Made by a program: the position numbers and the translations under genes
The notes under the pieces: generated by a model
Told to the model about the DNA's origin: nothing
The model's input: only the letters and a program-made list of their open reading frames with translations
Database searches by the model: none
Assembly: GCF_049985285.1 (NCBI RefSeq)
Contig: NZ_JBNIEU010000002.1
Span: forward strand, 124,001-188,000
DNA length: 64,000 nucleotides
Direction: 5' to 3'
Source of the DNA: Aestuariirhabdus sp049985285
Lineage (GTDB): Bacteria; Pseudomonadota; Gammaproteobacteria; Pseudomonadales; Aestuariirhabdaceae
In this document: positions 52,190 through 61,815 of the stretch, piece by piece
Layout of the letters: every line of letters begins with the position of its first letter
Numbering within the stretch: the stretch's first letter is position 1

Positions 52190-52242
52190 AGGGGCTCCTT
52201 GGGTGAAGGGGGCAGTGGCCCCGCTATTGTCTTTGATGGTCT

Positions 52243-52800
52243 TTAATGACCTTTAAGGGCGAATATACCGGGGGCGTTGCGCCAATACCCCTTGTAATCG
52301 AGGCCATAGCCGAAAATATAGCGGTCCTCTATCTCCAGTGCAGCAAAGTCGGGCTTCATGCCCGGGATCGCCTTGCGCTCGTGCAGCTTGTCGATGAGCA
52401 CCGCAGTCAGCACCTCGCTGGCACCCAGGCTGCGACAGTGCTCTACCACCTCAACCAGAGTATGGCCTTCATCAAGGATGTCATCAACGACCAAAATGGT
52501 CCGACCTTCCATCGAGTGGGTAGGGCGTACCAGCCAATCCAGCTTTCCGCCGGAGATCTCGTCGCGATAGCGGGTGGCGTGCATGTAGCCAGCTTGCAGT
52601 GGGAATTCAAGGTGTGTGAGTAGCTTGCCGCCGGTGACCAGGCCACCGTTCATGATGGTATAGATCTGGGGGTTGGCGTCTTTCAGGCGTGCGCTGATCT
52701 CGCCAGCCATGCGTTCCAGAGCGGTTTCAACCTGCTCATTGGTATAGATGCAGTCCGCTTCTGCGTAAACCTGCTTGATTTCATTCAGATCGATAGACAT
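52243..52800 (-). CDS. hpt: Hypoxanthine-guanine phosphoribosyltransferase
   Basis: Start at ATG 52800 gives 185 residues; a longer frame to 53004 has no family match. The PRPP loop is ILVVDDILDEGHTLVE. It salvages hypoxanthine and guanine with PRPP. It is divergent from upp across 283 bases, which contain a CGGGG-CCCCG hairpin (52903-52919) but no purine-repressor box that I can see. Confidence 0.93.
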   Translation of the reverse strand: MSIDLNEIKQVYAEADCIYTNEQVETALERMAGEISARLKDANPQIYTIMNGGLVTGGKLLTHLEFPLQAGYMHATRYRDEISGGKLDWLVRPTHSMEGRTILVVDDILDEGHTLVEVVEHCRSLGASEVLTAVLIDKLHERKAIPGMKPDFAALEIEDRYIFGYGLDYKGYWRNAPGIFALKGH

Positions 52801-53083
52801 AAACACACCGGCTGCTAGGCATAAAGTAGTAGGGGGAAATAAACGCGCAACATTACCCCGCTTGTTAAAGAAGGGCAAGCTTGGCGGGATTTTTGATTGC
52901 TCCGGGGATAGCTGCCCCGATAGAATAGATTCCCGGGACGCCCCCCCTGGATAGCCTCCACCCGGTACCCCTTCCCATCTAGCGTTACCTGATTTTGCGG
53001 CCACTGGGCTGTTAGCGTGTTGCGAGCGGAAGTCGCATTCGGGGGCGTTTCGTGACCATAGCCACAGGAGTTAAAGGATTCAG

Positions 53084-53710
53084 ATGAGCGTTCATGAGAT
53101 CAAGCATCCATTGGTAAAACACAAGCTGGGGATAATGCGTCGGGAGGGGATCAGCACCAAGGCGTTTCGTAGCCTGGCTGGCGAGGTCGGCGCGCTGCTG
53201 ACCTACGAGGCGACCAAGGATCTGCCGCTGGAAGATGTGGAGATCGACGGTTGGTGTGGCCGTATTAGGGTGCAGCAGGTAAAAGGTAAGAAAATCACCA
53301 TCGTGCCGATACTCCGAGCCGGGCTCGGGATGCTCGATGGCGTGTTTGAGCTGGTTCCCAGTGCAAAAGTCAGTGTGGTGGGACTGTATCGCGACGAGAA
53401 GACCCTGGAGCCGGTGGCCTACTTTGAAAAGCTGGTGGGCAAGATTGAGCAGCGCATCGCGTTGGTGGTCGATCCGATGCTGGCGACCGGCGGCTCCATG
53501 ATCGCAGCGATCGATATGCTGAAAAAAGCGGGATCGCGAGATATTCGAGCGCTGGTGCTGGTGGCTGCACCCGAAGGGATTGCCAAACTGCAAGCCGCGC
53601 ACCCGGATGTTGAGCTCTTTACCGCATCGATCGACGATGGCCTTAACGAGCATGGTTATATCATGCCGGGGCTTGGGGATGCCGGGGACAAGATTTTCGG
53701 CACCAAGTAG
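53084..53710 (+). CDS. upp: Uracil phosphoribosyltransferase
   Basis: A 208-residue enzyme of normal length (MSVHEIKHPLVKHKLGIMR). The PRPP site is VVDPMLATGGSM and the uracil region ends in PGLGDAGDKIFGTK. It makes UMP from uracil and PRPP; the uracil permease gene follows after 82 bases. Confidence 0.97.
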   Translation: MSVHEIKHPLVKHKLGIMRREGISTKAFRSLAGEVGALLTYEATKDLPLEDVEIDGWCGRIRVQQVKGKKITIVPILRAGLGMLDGVFELVPSAKVSVVGLYRDEKTLEPVAYFEKLVGKIEQRIALVVDPMLATGGSMIAAIDMLKKAGSRDIRALVLVAAPEGIAKLQAAHPDVELFTASIDDGLNEHGYIMPGLGDAGDKIFGTK

Positions 53711-53792
53711 ATCAGGTACCTCAAGGGTTCTCGAATCAGGACCGAATAAATAAAGTGGCAGAGCCATAATTAAATCAACAGGAGAGATACGT

Positions 53793-55073
53793 ATGACAAC
53801 CTCTGTAGGGGGAGAACAGGGCGGGGCACAGTTGGTGCTGTCCGGTGCGCAGATGCTGTTTGTGGCCTTCGGGGCGCTGGTGCTGATGCCGCTGCTGACC
53901 GGTATGGATCCCAACGTGGCGCTATTTACGGCTGGTGTGGGTACGCTGATCTTTCAATTGATTACCGGGCGCCAGGTGCCCGTTTTCCTGGCTTCGTCAT
54001 TTGCTTTTATTGCGCCGATTATCGTTTCAACCCAAAACTGGGGTCTGCCGGCAACGCTGGGGGGGCTGGCGGCGGCGGGTTTGCTGTACGTGGCCCTTAG
54101 CGGGATGGTTAAGCTGCGCGGTACCGGTTTTCTGCACCGGATATTACCGCCGGTTGTGGTTGGGCCGGTTATCATGGTGATTGGTCTTGGTCTGGCTCCC
54201 GTTGCCGTCAATATGGCGCTGGGCAAGACCGGCGATGGGGCGATTCAACTGGTGCCCCAGGATGTTGCGTTGACCATCTCCCTGGCGTCATTGCTGGTGA
54301 CCCTGCTGTTCGCGACATTGGGGCGCGGAATCTTCAAATTGATTCCTATTATGGTGGGGGTGGTGTCCGGCTACCTGCTGGCAATGGCGTTTGGGATTGT
54401 GGATTTTACCAAGGTAGGCGCCGCAGCCTGGTTCGCGCTGCCCAATTTTGTGGCCCCGGAATGGAACTGGAGCGCCATCCTGTTCATGATTCCTGTGGCT
54501 ATTGCGCCGGCGATCGAGCACGTGGGTGATGTGCTGGCGATCGGTAACGTGACCGGGAAGGATTACATCAAAAAGCCGGGCTTGCATCGTACCCTGCTGG
54601 GGGACGGTGTAGCGACCACAGCGGCCGCCATGGTGGGTGGGCCACCCAACACAACCTATTCGGAAGTGACGGGTGCGGTGATGCTGACCAAGGCATTTGA
54701 CCCTCGTATAATGACCTGGGCGGCGGTGTTTGCGGTTGGCTTGGCGTTTGTCGGCAAAGTGGGCGTGTTGTTGCAAACCATTCCTGTACCGGTCATGGGG
54801 GGGATTCTGATGCTGTTGTTCGGTTCTATCGCCGTGGTGGGTCTGAATACACTGATCAAGGCGCAGGTCGATCTGGCCAAAGCGCGTAACCTTGCGATCG
54901 TTTCACTGGTGCTGGTGACCGGTATTGGTGGCATGAGCCTGGGAACCGAGTCGTTCAGTATGCAGGGGGTGGGGTTGTCGGCATTGGTCGCTATCGTGCT
55001 GAACCTGGTTCTGCCCCACGAAAAGGGTGAGGACCGTTACGAAGGTGTTGAGGTGAAGGTGCGCGAAGACTAG
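53793..55073 (+). CDS. uraA: Uracil permease
   Basis: A 426-residue NCS2-family transporter with about 14 helices. Motifs: FLASSFAFIAPI, a central AIEHVGDVLAIG with the conserved Glu, and NTTYSEVTGAVMLTKA. It brings uracil in by proton symport for Upp. Confidence 0.95.
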   Translation: MTTSVGGEQGGAQLVLSGAQMLFVAFGALVLMPLLTGMDPNVALFTAGVGTLIFQLITGRQVPVFLASSFAFIAPIIVSTQNWGLPATLGGLAAAGLLYVALSGMVKLRGTGFLHRILPPVVVGPVIMVIGLGLAPVAVNMALGKTGDGAIQLVPQDVALTISLASLLVTLLFATLGRGIFKLIPIMVGVVSGYLLAMAFGIVDFTKVGAAAWFALPNFVAPEWNWSAILFMIPVAIAPAIEHVGDVLAIGNVTGKDYIKKPGLHRTLLGDGVATTAAAMVGGPPNTTYSEVTGAVMLTKAFDPRIMTWAAVFAVGLAFVGKVGVLLQTIPVPVMGGILMLLFGSIAVVGLNTLIKAQVDLAKARNLAIVSLVLVTGIGGMSLGTESFSMQGVGLSALVAIVLNLVLPHEKGEDRYEGVEVKVRED

Positions 55074-55086
55074 GCGGAAGTTTTAA

Positions 55087-55124
55087 GCCATAAAAAAACC
55101 CGCGCTCGCGGGTTTTTTTATGGC
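55087..55124. terminator. Bidirectional terminator between uraA and gatB
   Basis: A perfect 18-base inverted repeat around a two-base CT centre: GCCATAAAAAAACCCGCG and its complement. The GC-rich stem has A and T runs on both sides, so it can stop transcription in both directions. It lies 13 bases past uraA and 14 bases past gatB. Confidence 0.92.
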
Positions 55125-55138
55125 TGGGTTCGGGCGCT

Positions 55139-56584
55139 CTATCCGTTAAGTTTTCTCAACAGGATCTTGTTTACCTGGCCCGGGTTGGCGCTACCGCGCG
55201 AGGCTTTCATGATCTGACCGACAAAGAAACCGATCATCTTGCCGCGCTTGGCGTCATCGCTGGCTCGGTATTGCTCTACCTGTGCAGGGTTCGCGGCCAT
55301 TACTTCGTCGATCATCGACTCCAGCGCGCCGCTATCGGAGACCTGTTTGAGGCCTTTGCTCTCGATGATTGCATCGGCATGGCCTTCGCCGTTCCACATC
55401 GCTTCGAATACCGTTTTTGCACCCTTGCCGGAGATGGTGTCATCCTTGATGCGCAGCAACATCTCGCCAAGGTGCTGAGCGTCTACCGGACTGTCGCTGA
55501 TCTCCAGATTCTCTTTGTTGAGGCGGCTGGCCAGCTCGCCCATGATCCAGTTGGCCGCCAGTTTGGCGTCGCCGCAGGTGTTGGCGGCAAGCTCAAAGTA
55601 ATCGGCGGTTGTTCGTTCGGGGGCAAGCACCGATGCATCATACTCGGACAGCTGGTAGGTCTCGATAAAACGGGCGCTGCGGGTGTCTGGAAGCTCGGGC
55701 AGTGCGGCACGCGCAGACTCGATAAAGCCGTCGTCGATCTCTATCGGCAGCAGGTCCGGACAGGGGAAGTAACGGTAGTCGTTGGCCTCCTCCTTGGAGC
55801 GCATCGAACGTGCGGTACGGGTGTCGCCGTTGTACAGGCGGGTCTCCTGCTTTACCGTGCCACCGTCCTCAATCAGGTCGATCTGGCGCTCGACCTCGAG
55901 CTTGATGGCATCTTCCATAAAACGGAAGGAGTTAAGGTTTTTGGTTTCGGTGCGGGTGCCCAGTTGCTCGGTTCCCCTGGGACGCACGGAGACGTTAACG
56001 TCAAAGCGCATCGACCCCTGTGACATTTCGCCATCGCAGATCTCCAGTGAGGTGACGATGGAGTGCATTTTTTTGGCGAACGCAACCGCTTCGGCGGCCG
56101 AGCGCATATCGGGCTCGGAGACTACCTCGATCAAGGGGGTGCCCGCGCGATTGAGGTCAATGCCGCTCATGCCATGGAAATCTTCATGGAGAGATTTCCC
56201 CGCGTCCTCTTCCAGGTGTGCGTGGTGGATACGTATGCGTTTGTGACTGCCGTCGTCGAGCAGGATGTCGACGTGTCCCGGCCCCACGATGGGTTGCTCC
56301 AGTTGAGTCGTCTGGTAGCCCTTGGGGAGGTCGGGGTAGAAGTAGTTTTTGCGCTCAAAATAGGAGCGTTTGCCGATTTCGGCATCGATAGCGAGGCCGA
56401 ACATAACGGCGTAGCGATATGCCTGTTCGTTCACCACGGGCAGTATGCCCGGCATTCCAAGATCAACCAGGCAAGCCTGAGTGTTGGGCTCAGCGCCATA
56501 GGCGGTGCTGGCGCCGGAGAAAATTTTGCTTTGCGTCGCTAGCTGAACGTGAATCTCCAGCCCGATCACAACTTCCCAATCCAT
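55139..56584 (-). CDS. gatB: Aspartyl/glutamyl-tRNA amidotransferase subunit B
   Basis: A 481-residue GatB. It begins MDWEVVIGLEIHVQL and contains GSMRFDVNVSVRP and IKNLNS-like ETKNLNSFRF. The C-terminal YqeY-like domain covers about 330-481. With GatA and GatC it converts Glu-tRNA(Gln) or Asp-tRNA(Asn) to the amide form. Confidence 0.97.
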   Translation of the reverse strand: MDWEVVIGLEIHVQLATQSKIFSGASTAYGAEPNTQACLVDLGMPGILPVVNEQAYRYAVMFGLAIDAEIGKRSYFERKNYFYPDLPKGYQTTQLEQPIVGPGHVDILLDDGSHKRIRIHHAHLEEDAGKSLHEDFHGMSGIDLNRAGTPLIEVVSEPDMRSAAEAVAFAKKMHSIVTSLEICDGEMSQGSMRFDVNVSVRPRGTEQLGTRTETKNLNSFRFMEDAIKLEVERQIDLIEDGGTVKQETRLYNGDTRTARSMRSKEEANDYRYFPCPDLLPIEIDDGFIESARAALPELPDTRSARFIETYQLSEYDASVLAPERTTADYFELAANTCGDAKLAANWIMGELASRLNKENLEISDSPVDAQHLGEMLLRIKDDTISGKGAKTVFEAMWNGEGHADAIIESKGLKQVSDSGALESMIDEVMAANPAQVEQYRASDDAKRGKMIGFFVGQIMKASRGSANPGQVNKILLRKLNG

Positions 56585-56632
56585 CGTCTAAACCTCTCGT
56601 CGAGTCCGCGTGGTATGCGGAGCGTCTCTGTT

Positions 56633-58090
56633 TTATGCGTCAGTAGTGACCGGAGCCTGCTGGTGCCAGTCGGTTGCCTGCTGGAAACGGTGGGCGATAT
56701 TGAGCAGGCGCGCTTCGCTGAAGTAGTTACCGATCATTTGCAGCCCTACGGGGCGCCCTGCCGACTGTCCTGCGGGGATGCTAATGCCCGGCAGTCCGGC
56801 CAGGTTGGTAGACAGGGTGTAGATGTCGGATAGATACATAGCGACCGGGTCGTTGGATTTTTCCCCCAGGTTAAAGGCCGGCGTGGGTGCGGTTGGGCCC
56901 ACGATAATATCAATCTGCTCGAACGCTGAGACAAAATCATTTTTGATCAGGCGGCGGATTTTCTGCGCCTGAATGTAGTAGGCATCGTAATAGCCGGCTG
57001 AAAGTGCATAGCTTCCCACCAGGATGCGGCGCTTCACTTCGGCGCCAAAGCCCTCTGCACGGGAACGGGTGTAGAGGTCTTCCAGATCGGTAGGGGCTTC
57101 GCAACGATAGCCGTACCGAACTCCGTCGAAGCGGGATAGGTTGGAGGAGGCCTCTGCCGGCGCGATGACGTAATAGGCAGGCACCGAAAGCTGGGAGTTG
57201 GGCAAGCTGACCTCGGTCACGGTGGCGCCAAGCTTTTCCAGCTCCTTAACGGCCTCGCGAACACAGTGTTCGACGCCGCTATCGAGCCCTTCGGCAAAAA
57301 ACTCTTGCGGGATGCCGATACGCAACCCTTCGAGGGAGTCGTTGAGGGTGGCGCTGTAGTCCTCGACCGGCTGGTCGACGCTGGTGGAATCCTTGGGGTC
57401 CAGGCCTGCCATGACTTGCAGTAGCAGGGCGGCATCTTCGGCGGTGCGGGCCATGGGGCCGGCTTGGTCGAGGCTGGAGGCATAGGCGATCATGCCCCAG
57501 CGGGATACGCGGCCATAGGTGGGTTTGATACCGGTAATGCCGCAGTGTGACGCTGGCTGGCGAATCGAGCCACCGGTATCGGTACCGGTGGCGGCGGGTG
57601 TCAGGCGAGCGGCAACGGCAGCGGCAGAGCCACCGGATGAGCCGCCTGCGATGGCCGCGGTATCCCAGGGGTTTTTGACCGCACCGTAGAAACTGTTTTC
57701 GTTGGAGGAGCCCATGGCGAACTCGTCCATGTTTGTTTTACCCAGCAAAACAGTTCCTGCGGCGGCTAGATTCCCGCTCACGGTCGATTCGTAGGGGGCG
57801 ATAAAGTTATCCAGCATCCGCGAACCGGCGCTGGTGCGAATGCCCTGCGTGCAGAAGATATCCTTGTGCGCGAGGGGGATGCCGGTGAGGGGTGTGGCGG
57901 TGCCCGCCTGAATGCGTTGGTCGGCAGCGACGGCGTCGGCCAGTGCGCGCTCCTCGGTTACGCTGATGAAGCAGTTGTACTTGCTGTCCAGAGCCTGGAT
58001 ACGGTCCAGGTAGTGGCGGGTCAGCTCCTGGCTGCTGAATTCCCCGGCGGCCAGTGCGCGGGAAAGTTCGGCGATGGTTTTGTTATGCAT
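56633..58090 (-). CDS. gatA: Aspartyl/glutamyl-tRNA amidotransferase subunit A
   Basis: A 485-residue amidase. The catalytic Lys76 (AHKDIFC), cis-Ser151 (GGSSGGS) and nucleophile Ser175 (DTGGSIRQPA) are all present. It frees ammonia from glutamine for GatB. Confidence 0.97.
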   Translation of the reverse strand: MHNKTIAELSRALAAGEFSSQELTRHYLDRIQALDSKYNCFISVTEERALADAVAADQRIQAGTATPLTGIPLAHKDIFCTQGIRTSAGSRMLDNFIAPYESTVSGNLAAAGTVLLGKTNMDEFAMGSSNENSFYGAVKNPWDTAAIAGGSSGGSAAAVAARLTPAATGTDTGGSIRQPASHCGITGIKPTYGRVSRWGMIAYASSLDQAGPMARTAEDAALLLQVMAGLDPKDSTSVDQPVEDYSATLNDSLEGLRIGIPQEFFAEGLDSGVEHCVREAVKELEKLGATVTEVSLPNSQLSVPAYYVIAPAEASSNLSRFDGVRYGYRCEAPTDLEDLYTRSRAEGFGAEVKRRILVGSYALSAGYYDAYYIQAQKIRRLIKNDFVSAFEQIDIIVGPTAPTPAFNLGEKSNDPVAMYLSDIYTLSTNLAGLPGISIPAGQSAGRPVGLQMIGNYFSEARLLNIAHRFQQATDWHQQAPVTTDA

Positions 58091-58136
58091 TGCGTTAACT
58101 GTCCTGAAATCGGAGGGGCGTTTTAAGAGCGAGTAC

Positions 58137-58424
58137 TTAGTCGATCACCTTGGGAACCAGGTAGAGGCCTGCCTCGGTTGCCGGGGCAATTTGTTGGTAG
58201 GCTTCACGCTGGTTGGTTTCGGTGACTGCATCGGGGCGCAATCGCTGCACAGCATCCAGCGGATGGGCCAAAGGGGTTACGTTGGCGGTATCTACCGCCT
58301 GCATCTGATCAACCAACTGCAAAATATCGCTCAGTGTGGCAGAGGTACCTTCGATATCGCTCTCGTCGATTGAGAGTCTGGCGAGGTGCGCGATGCGCTT
58401 TACATCTTCACGGTCGAGGGCCAT
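58137..58424 (-). CDS. gatC: Aspartyl/glutamyl-tRNA amidotransferase subunit C
   Basis: A 95-residue GatC (VKRIAHLARLSIDESD; C-terminal LRPDAVTETNQREAYQQIAP). It leads gatCAB on this strand and is divergent from mreB across 264 bases. Confidence 0.95.
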   Translation of the reverse strand: MALDREDVKRIAHLARLSIDESDIEGTSATLSDILQLVDQMQAVDTANVTPLAHPLDAVQRLRPDAVTETNQREAYQQIAPATEAGLYLVPKVID

Positions 58425-58688
58425 GGTGATTCTCCAACGTCGTCACCGGTATTGACGATCTTTTGAGGGGGGAACAAAGCGCGACATTGTACATCGAACC
58501 TGTTGTTGTTGTCCTCTGCGACCGGCTTTGCCGCTCAAAACTCGGGGTACATCCTCGGTATTACCGAAAAGCCGCACAGAATAAGCGCTAATCCTCAAGA
58601 ATAGCGCGCAATTGTTGCTCTATTCAGCGGGCGTTGATAGAGTTTGCTCCACTCCGGAAATCTTTGTTCTTATTAGGATTATTAGCTG

Positions 58689-59726
58689 ATGTTTAAAAAA
58701 TTGCGGGGCATGTTCTCCAGCGATCTCTCCATTGATCTGGGAACCGCCAATACCCTGATCTACGTTCGTGACAAGGGAATCGTGTTGAATGAGCCCTCGG
58801 TAGTGGCGATCCGTCACCACGGGAACCAGAAAAGTGTTGCCGCGGTCGGAACCGACGCCAAGCGAATGCTAGGGCGCACCCCCGGTAATATCTCCGCCAT
58901 TCGCCCAATGAAGGATGGCGTAATTGCCGACTTTAACGTTACGGAAAAAATGCTCCAGCACTTTATCAACCGAGTGCACGAAGGCAGCTTTATGCAACCC
59001 AGCCCTCGTGTGCTGGAGTGTGTGCCCTGTAAGTCCACCCAGGTGGAGCGCCGGGCGATTCGTGAATCCGCCCTCGGTGCGGGCGCGCGGGAGGTCTACC
59101 TGATTGAAGAGCCTATGGCGGCTGCTATCGGCGCTGGCTTGCCAGTTGAGGAGGCTCAGGGGTCCATGGTGGTGGATATCGGCGGTGGTACCACCGAAAT
59201 TGCCATTATCTCCCTCAATGGCGTTGTCTATTCCGAGTCGGTGCGGGTGGGTGGAGACCGTTTCGACGAAGCGATAGTGACCTACGTTCGACGCAACTAC
59301 GGCAGCCTGATCGGTGACTCGACGGCCGAGCGTATCAAGCAGGAGGTTGGGTGCGCCTACCCAGGCCAGGATGTTCGCGAGATCGATGTCCGGGGCCGTA
59401 ACTTGGCCGAGGGTGTACCGCGCAGCTTTACCCTCAACAGCCACGAAATTCTCGATGCGCTGCAAGAGTCGCTGGCGGCGATCGTGCAGGCGGTCAAGAG
59501 TGCGCTTGAGCAGTCCCCCCCCGAACTCGCGTCTGACATTGCGACCCGCGGGCTGGTATTGACCGGCGGCGGTGCGCTGTTGCGTGATCTGGACCGTTTG
59601 CTTAGCGAAGAGACCGGGCTCCCGGTTATCGTAGCGGAAGACCCGTTGACCTGTGTTGCCCGTGGCGGTGGCAGGGCGCTGGAACTCATGGATCAGCACG
59701 CCGCTGACCTGCTCTCTACGGAGTGA
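58689..59726 (+). CDS. mreB: Rod shape-determining protein MreB
   Basis: A 345-residue bacterial actin with SIDLGTANTLIY, VVDIGGGTTEIAIISLNG and LTGGGALLRDLDRLL. It forms filaments under the membrane and guides wall synthesis. First gene of mreBCD-maf-rng-yhdP. Confidence 0.98.
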   Translation: MFKKLRGMFSSDLSIDLGTANTLIYVRDKGIVLNEPSVVAIRHHGNQKSVAAVGTDAKRMLGRTPGNISAIRPMKDGVIADFNVTEKMLQHFINRVHEGSFMQPSPRVLECVPCKSTQVERRAIRESALGAGAREVYLIEEPMAAAIGAGLPVEEAQGSMVVDIGGGTTEIAIISLNGVVYSESVRVGGDRFDEAIVTYVRRNYGSLIGDSTAERIKQEVGCAYPGQDVREIDVRGRNLAEGVPRSFTLNSHEILDALQESLAAIVQAVKSALEQSPPELASDIATRGLVLTGGGALLRDLDRLLSEETGLPVIVAEDPLTCVARGGGRALELMDQHAADLLSTE

Positions 59727-59820
59727 TTGGGTTTGCGTTGTGTTCGGCGTCCAGCCCCAGGTTGGGCGCCGTTTCTGTTTATTGAGGTAATCTCATCGCG
59801 TAATTTGTCGGGAGCTGGAC

Positions 59821-60690
59821 ATTAAACCCATTTTTACCAAAGGCCCTTCGGTCGCGACGCGAGTTGTGCTTCTGGCGATCTTATCGCTAGGGCTGATGGT
59901 AGTGGATCACCGTTTTGATTATCTGCAAACAACCCGGGCCTGGCTCAGCCTGGTGGTAACGCCGGTGCAGTGGATGGCGAATATCCCCGCGAGCCTGTGG
60001 GGTTCGGTTGCCGATACGGTAAAATCTCGTGATACGTTGCGTGACGAGAATACCAGCCTGCGCGCCCAAAACCTGGTGTTGGAGCGGCGCTTGCAGAAAC
60101 TCGCATCGTTGACGGCGGAAAATGTGCGTTTAAGGGAGCTGCTGAACTCTTCTGCCTTGTTGGATGATCGGGTATTGGTTGCCGAGCTGGTGGGTATTGA
60201 TCCGGATCCGTTTCGCCATCAGGTGGTCGTTAACAAGGGGTCGACTTCGGGCGTCTTTGTCGGGCAGCCCGTATTGGACGCTGAAGGACTGTTTGGGCAG
60301 GTTATCGAAGTGAGCCCTTTGACCAGCCGGGTGTTGCTTATATCGGATACGAGTCACAGCTTGCCGGTGAAGGTCAATCGGAACGGTGTGCGGGCTATTG
60401 CCAGTGGTACCGGCCAGCTGGATGAGTTGATACTGCGTCATGTTCCTAATACCGCAGAAATTGTTGAGGGCGATCTTCTGATTAGTTCGGGGCTCGGGCA
60501 GCGTTTTCCGAGCGGCTATCCTGTGGGTACGGTGGTTTCGGTGGTGCATGATCCAGGGCACCCTTTTGCCTTTGTGAAGGTGCGCCCCAGCGCTCGCCTC
60601 AACCGCAGCAGTCACCTGTTACTGGTGTTTACCGAGCGCCCGCAGTCCAGATCAGCGAATGAACCCACAGAGGGAGGTGCCAATGATTGA
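59821..60690 (+). CDS. mreC: Rod shape-determining protein MreC with a probable ATT start
   Basis: The family N-terminus MKPIFxxGPS is encoded here as ATT AAA CCC ATT TTT (59821 on), with GGAG six bases before the ATT. No ATG, GTG or TTG lies in frame at that place; the first GTG (59866) would lose 15 residues of the conserved cytoplasmic tip. An ATT start is therefore the best reading (289 residues). A membrane helix (about 16-36), a coiled coil (about 70-110) and the beta domain follow. A sequencing error of ATG is the alternative. mreD overlaps its end by 8 bases. Confidence 0.85.
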   Translation: MKPIFTKGPSVATRVVLLAILSLGLMVVDHRFDYLQTTRAWLSLVVTPVQWMANIPASLWGSVADTVKSRDTLRDENTSLRAQNLVLERRLQKLASLTAENVRLRELLNSSALLDDRVLVAELVGIDPDPFRHQVVVNKGSTSGVFVGQPVLDAEGLFGQVIEVSPLTSRVLLISDTSHSLPVKVNRNGVRAIASGTGQLDELILRHVPNTAEIVEGDLLISSGLGQRFPSGYPVGTVVSVVHDPGHPFAFVKVRPSARLNRSSHLLLVFTERPQSRSANEPTEGGAND

Positions 60691-61171
60691 GCAAAGACCT
60701 CGAGGGGGCATTGTGATCCTGTTGAGCTTTGCTGCGGCTCTGCTGTTGGCGGTACTGCCTCTGCCCGATTGGGGGCAGTATGTGCGCCCCGAATGGGTGG
60801 CGCTGGTTACCATCTACTGGATACTGGCGCTACCCGAACGCATCAGTGTGGGGTGGGCCTGGTGTGCAGGGCTGATGCTTGATGTAATACAGGGAACGCT
60901 GTTGGGGCAGAATGCCCTCGGTATGGTCATCGCGGCGTTTATCATGACCCGGTTGCACCGGCGTATGCGAATGTTTCCAGTGGCGCAACAAGCGTTTATC
61001 GTGTTTGTTGTCATTGGGCTCTACCAGATGGTTGCGCTGTGGGTTAGAAGTGTCACCGGGGGCGCGGCCCCTGACCTGAGCTTCCTGCTGTCAGTCATCG
61101 CCAGCGCCATCGTCTGGCCACTGGTATTTCTTATTTTGCGCGACCTGCGCAGGCGCTACCGCATTAACTAA
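60683..61171 (+). CDS. mreD: Rod shape-determining protein MreD
   Basis: ATG at 60683, preceded by GGAGG, gives 162 residues (MIEQRPRGGIVILLSF); an upstream in-frame ATG at 60659 lies inside mreC. About five helices; PEWVALVTIYWILALPERIS and LMLDVIQGTLLGQNAL are MreD-typical. It works with MreBC in the elongation complex. Confidence 0.94.
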   Translation: MIEQRPRGGIVILLSFAAALLLAVLPLPDWGQYVRPEWVALVTIYWILALPERISVGWAWCAGLMLDVIQGTLLGQNALGMVIAAFIMTRLHRRMRMFPVAQQAFIVFVVIGLYQMVALWVRSVTGGAAPDLSFLLSVIASAIVWPLVFLILRDLRRRYRIN

Positions 61172-61196
61172 GTGGCCCTGCCGCATGGAGGGACTC

Positions 61197-61787
61197 ATGG
61201 CTACCCCGTCAATTTACCTGGCCTCTAACTCCCCGAGGCGTCGGGAGCTGCTTACCCAAATAGGGGTCTGTTTTGAGCAGCATGGCGTCGATATCGATGA
61301 AACGCCCCGCCAGCATGAGCCACCTGAACGCTACGTGTTGCGGATGGCTCAAGAGAAGGCGCTGGCGGCTCAATCGCAGCTGCAACAGCAGGCCACCTTG
61401 CCGGTATTATGCGCCGATACGACGGTCGTGGCGGCGGGTGCGATTCTGGGTAAACCGAGCAGTCGTGACGAGGCGGTTGCTATGTTGCGGCGGCTTTCCG
61501 CCAGCGACCATCAGGTACTGACGGCCGTCGCGGTGGCCGATGGCGAGCGAGTAGCGACGCGCTTGAGTCGCACACGGGTTTGGTTTTCACCGATCAGTGA
61601 GGAGCAGGCTTTGCGCTATTGGGCCAGCGGTGAGGCCGCCGATAAGGCAGGTGGCTATGGTATTCAGGGGCGAGGCGCAGCATTCGTGGAGCGAATAGAG
61701 GGCAGCTACAGCGGTGTGGTTGGGTTGCCTCTTGCCGAAACAGTGGAACTATTGACGCAGTTCGAAGTGCCCTATTGGGTATACTAA
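61197..61787 (+). CDS. maf: Maf-family nucleotide pyrophosphatase
   Basis: ATG at 61197 follows GGAGGGA and gives 196 residues; an in-frame ATG at 61185 overlaps that ribosome site. Motifs: LASNSPRRRELL at the N-terminus, CADTTVVAAGAILGKP and EAADKAGGYGIQGRGA. It hydrolyses dTTP/UTP or modified nucleotides. Usual place after mreD. Confidence 0.93.
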   Translation: MATPSIYLASNSPRRRELLTQIGVCFEQHGVDIDETPRQHEPPERYVLRMAQEKALAAQSQLQQQATLPVLCADTTVVAAGAILGKPSSRDEAVAMLRRLSASDHQVLTAVAVADGERVATRLSRTRVWFSPISEEQALRYWASGEAADKAGGYGIQGRGAAFVERIEGSYSGVVGLPLAETVELLTQFEVPYWVY

Positions 61788-61815
61788 AGGGATTGAACAG
61801 TTACCAGGTGCTTGC

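Noticed and set aside
53012..53914. 300-codon open frame on the minus strand over upp
   Set aside because: Antisense to a clear uracil phosphoribosyltransferase; no family features.
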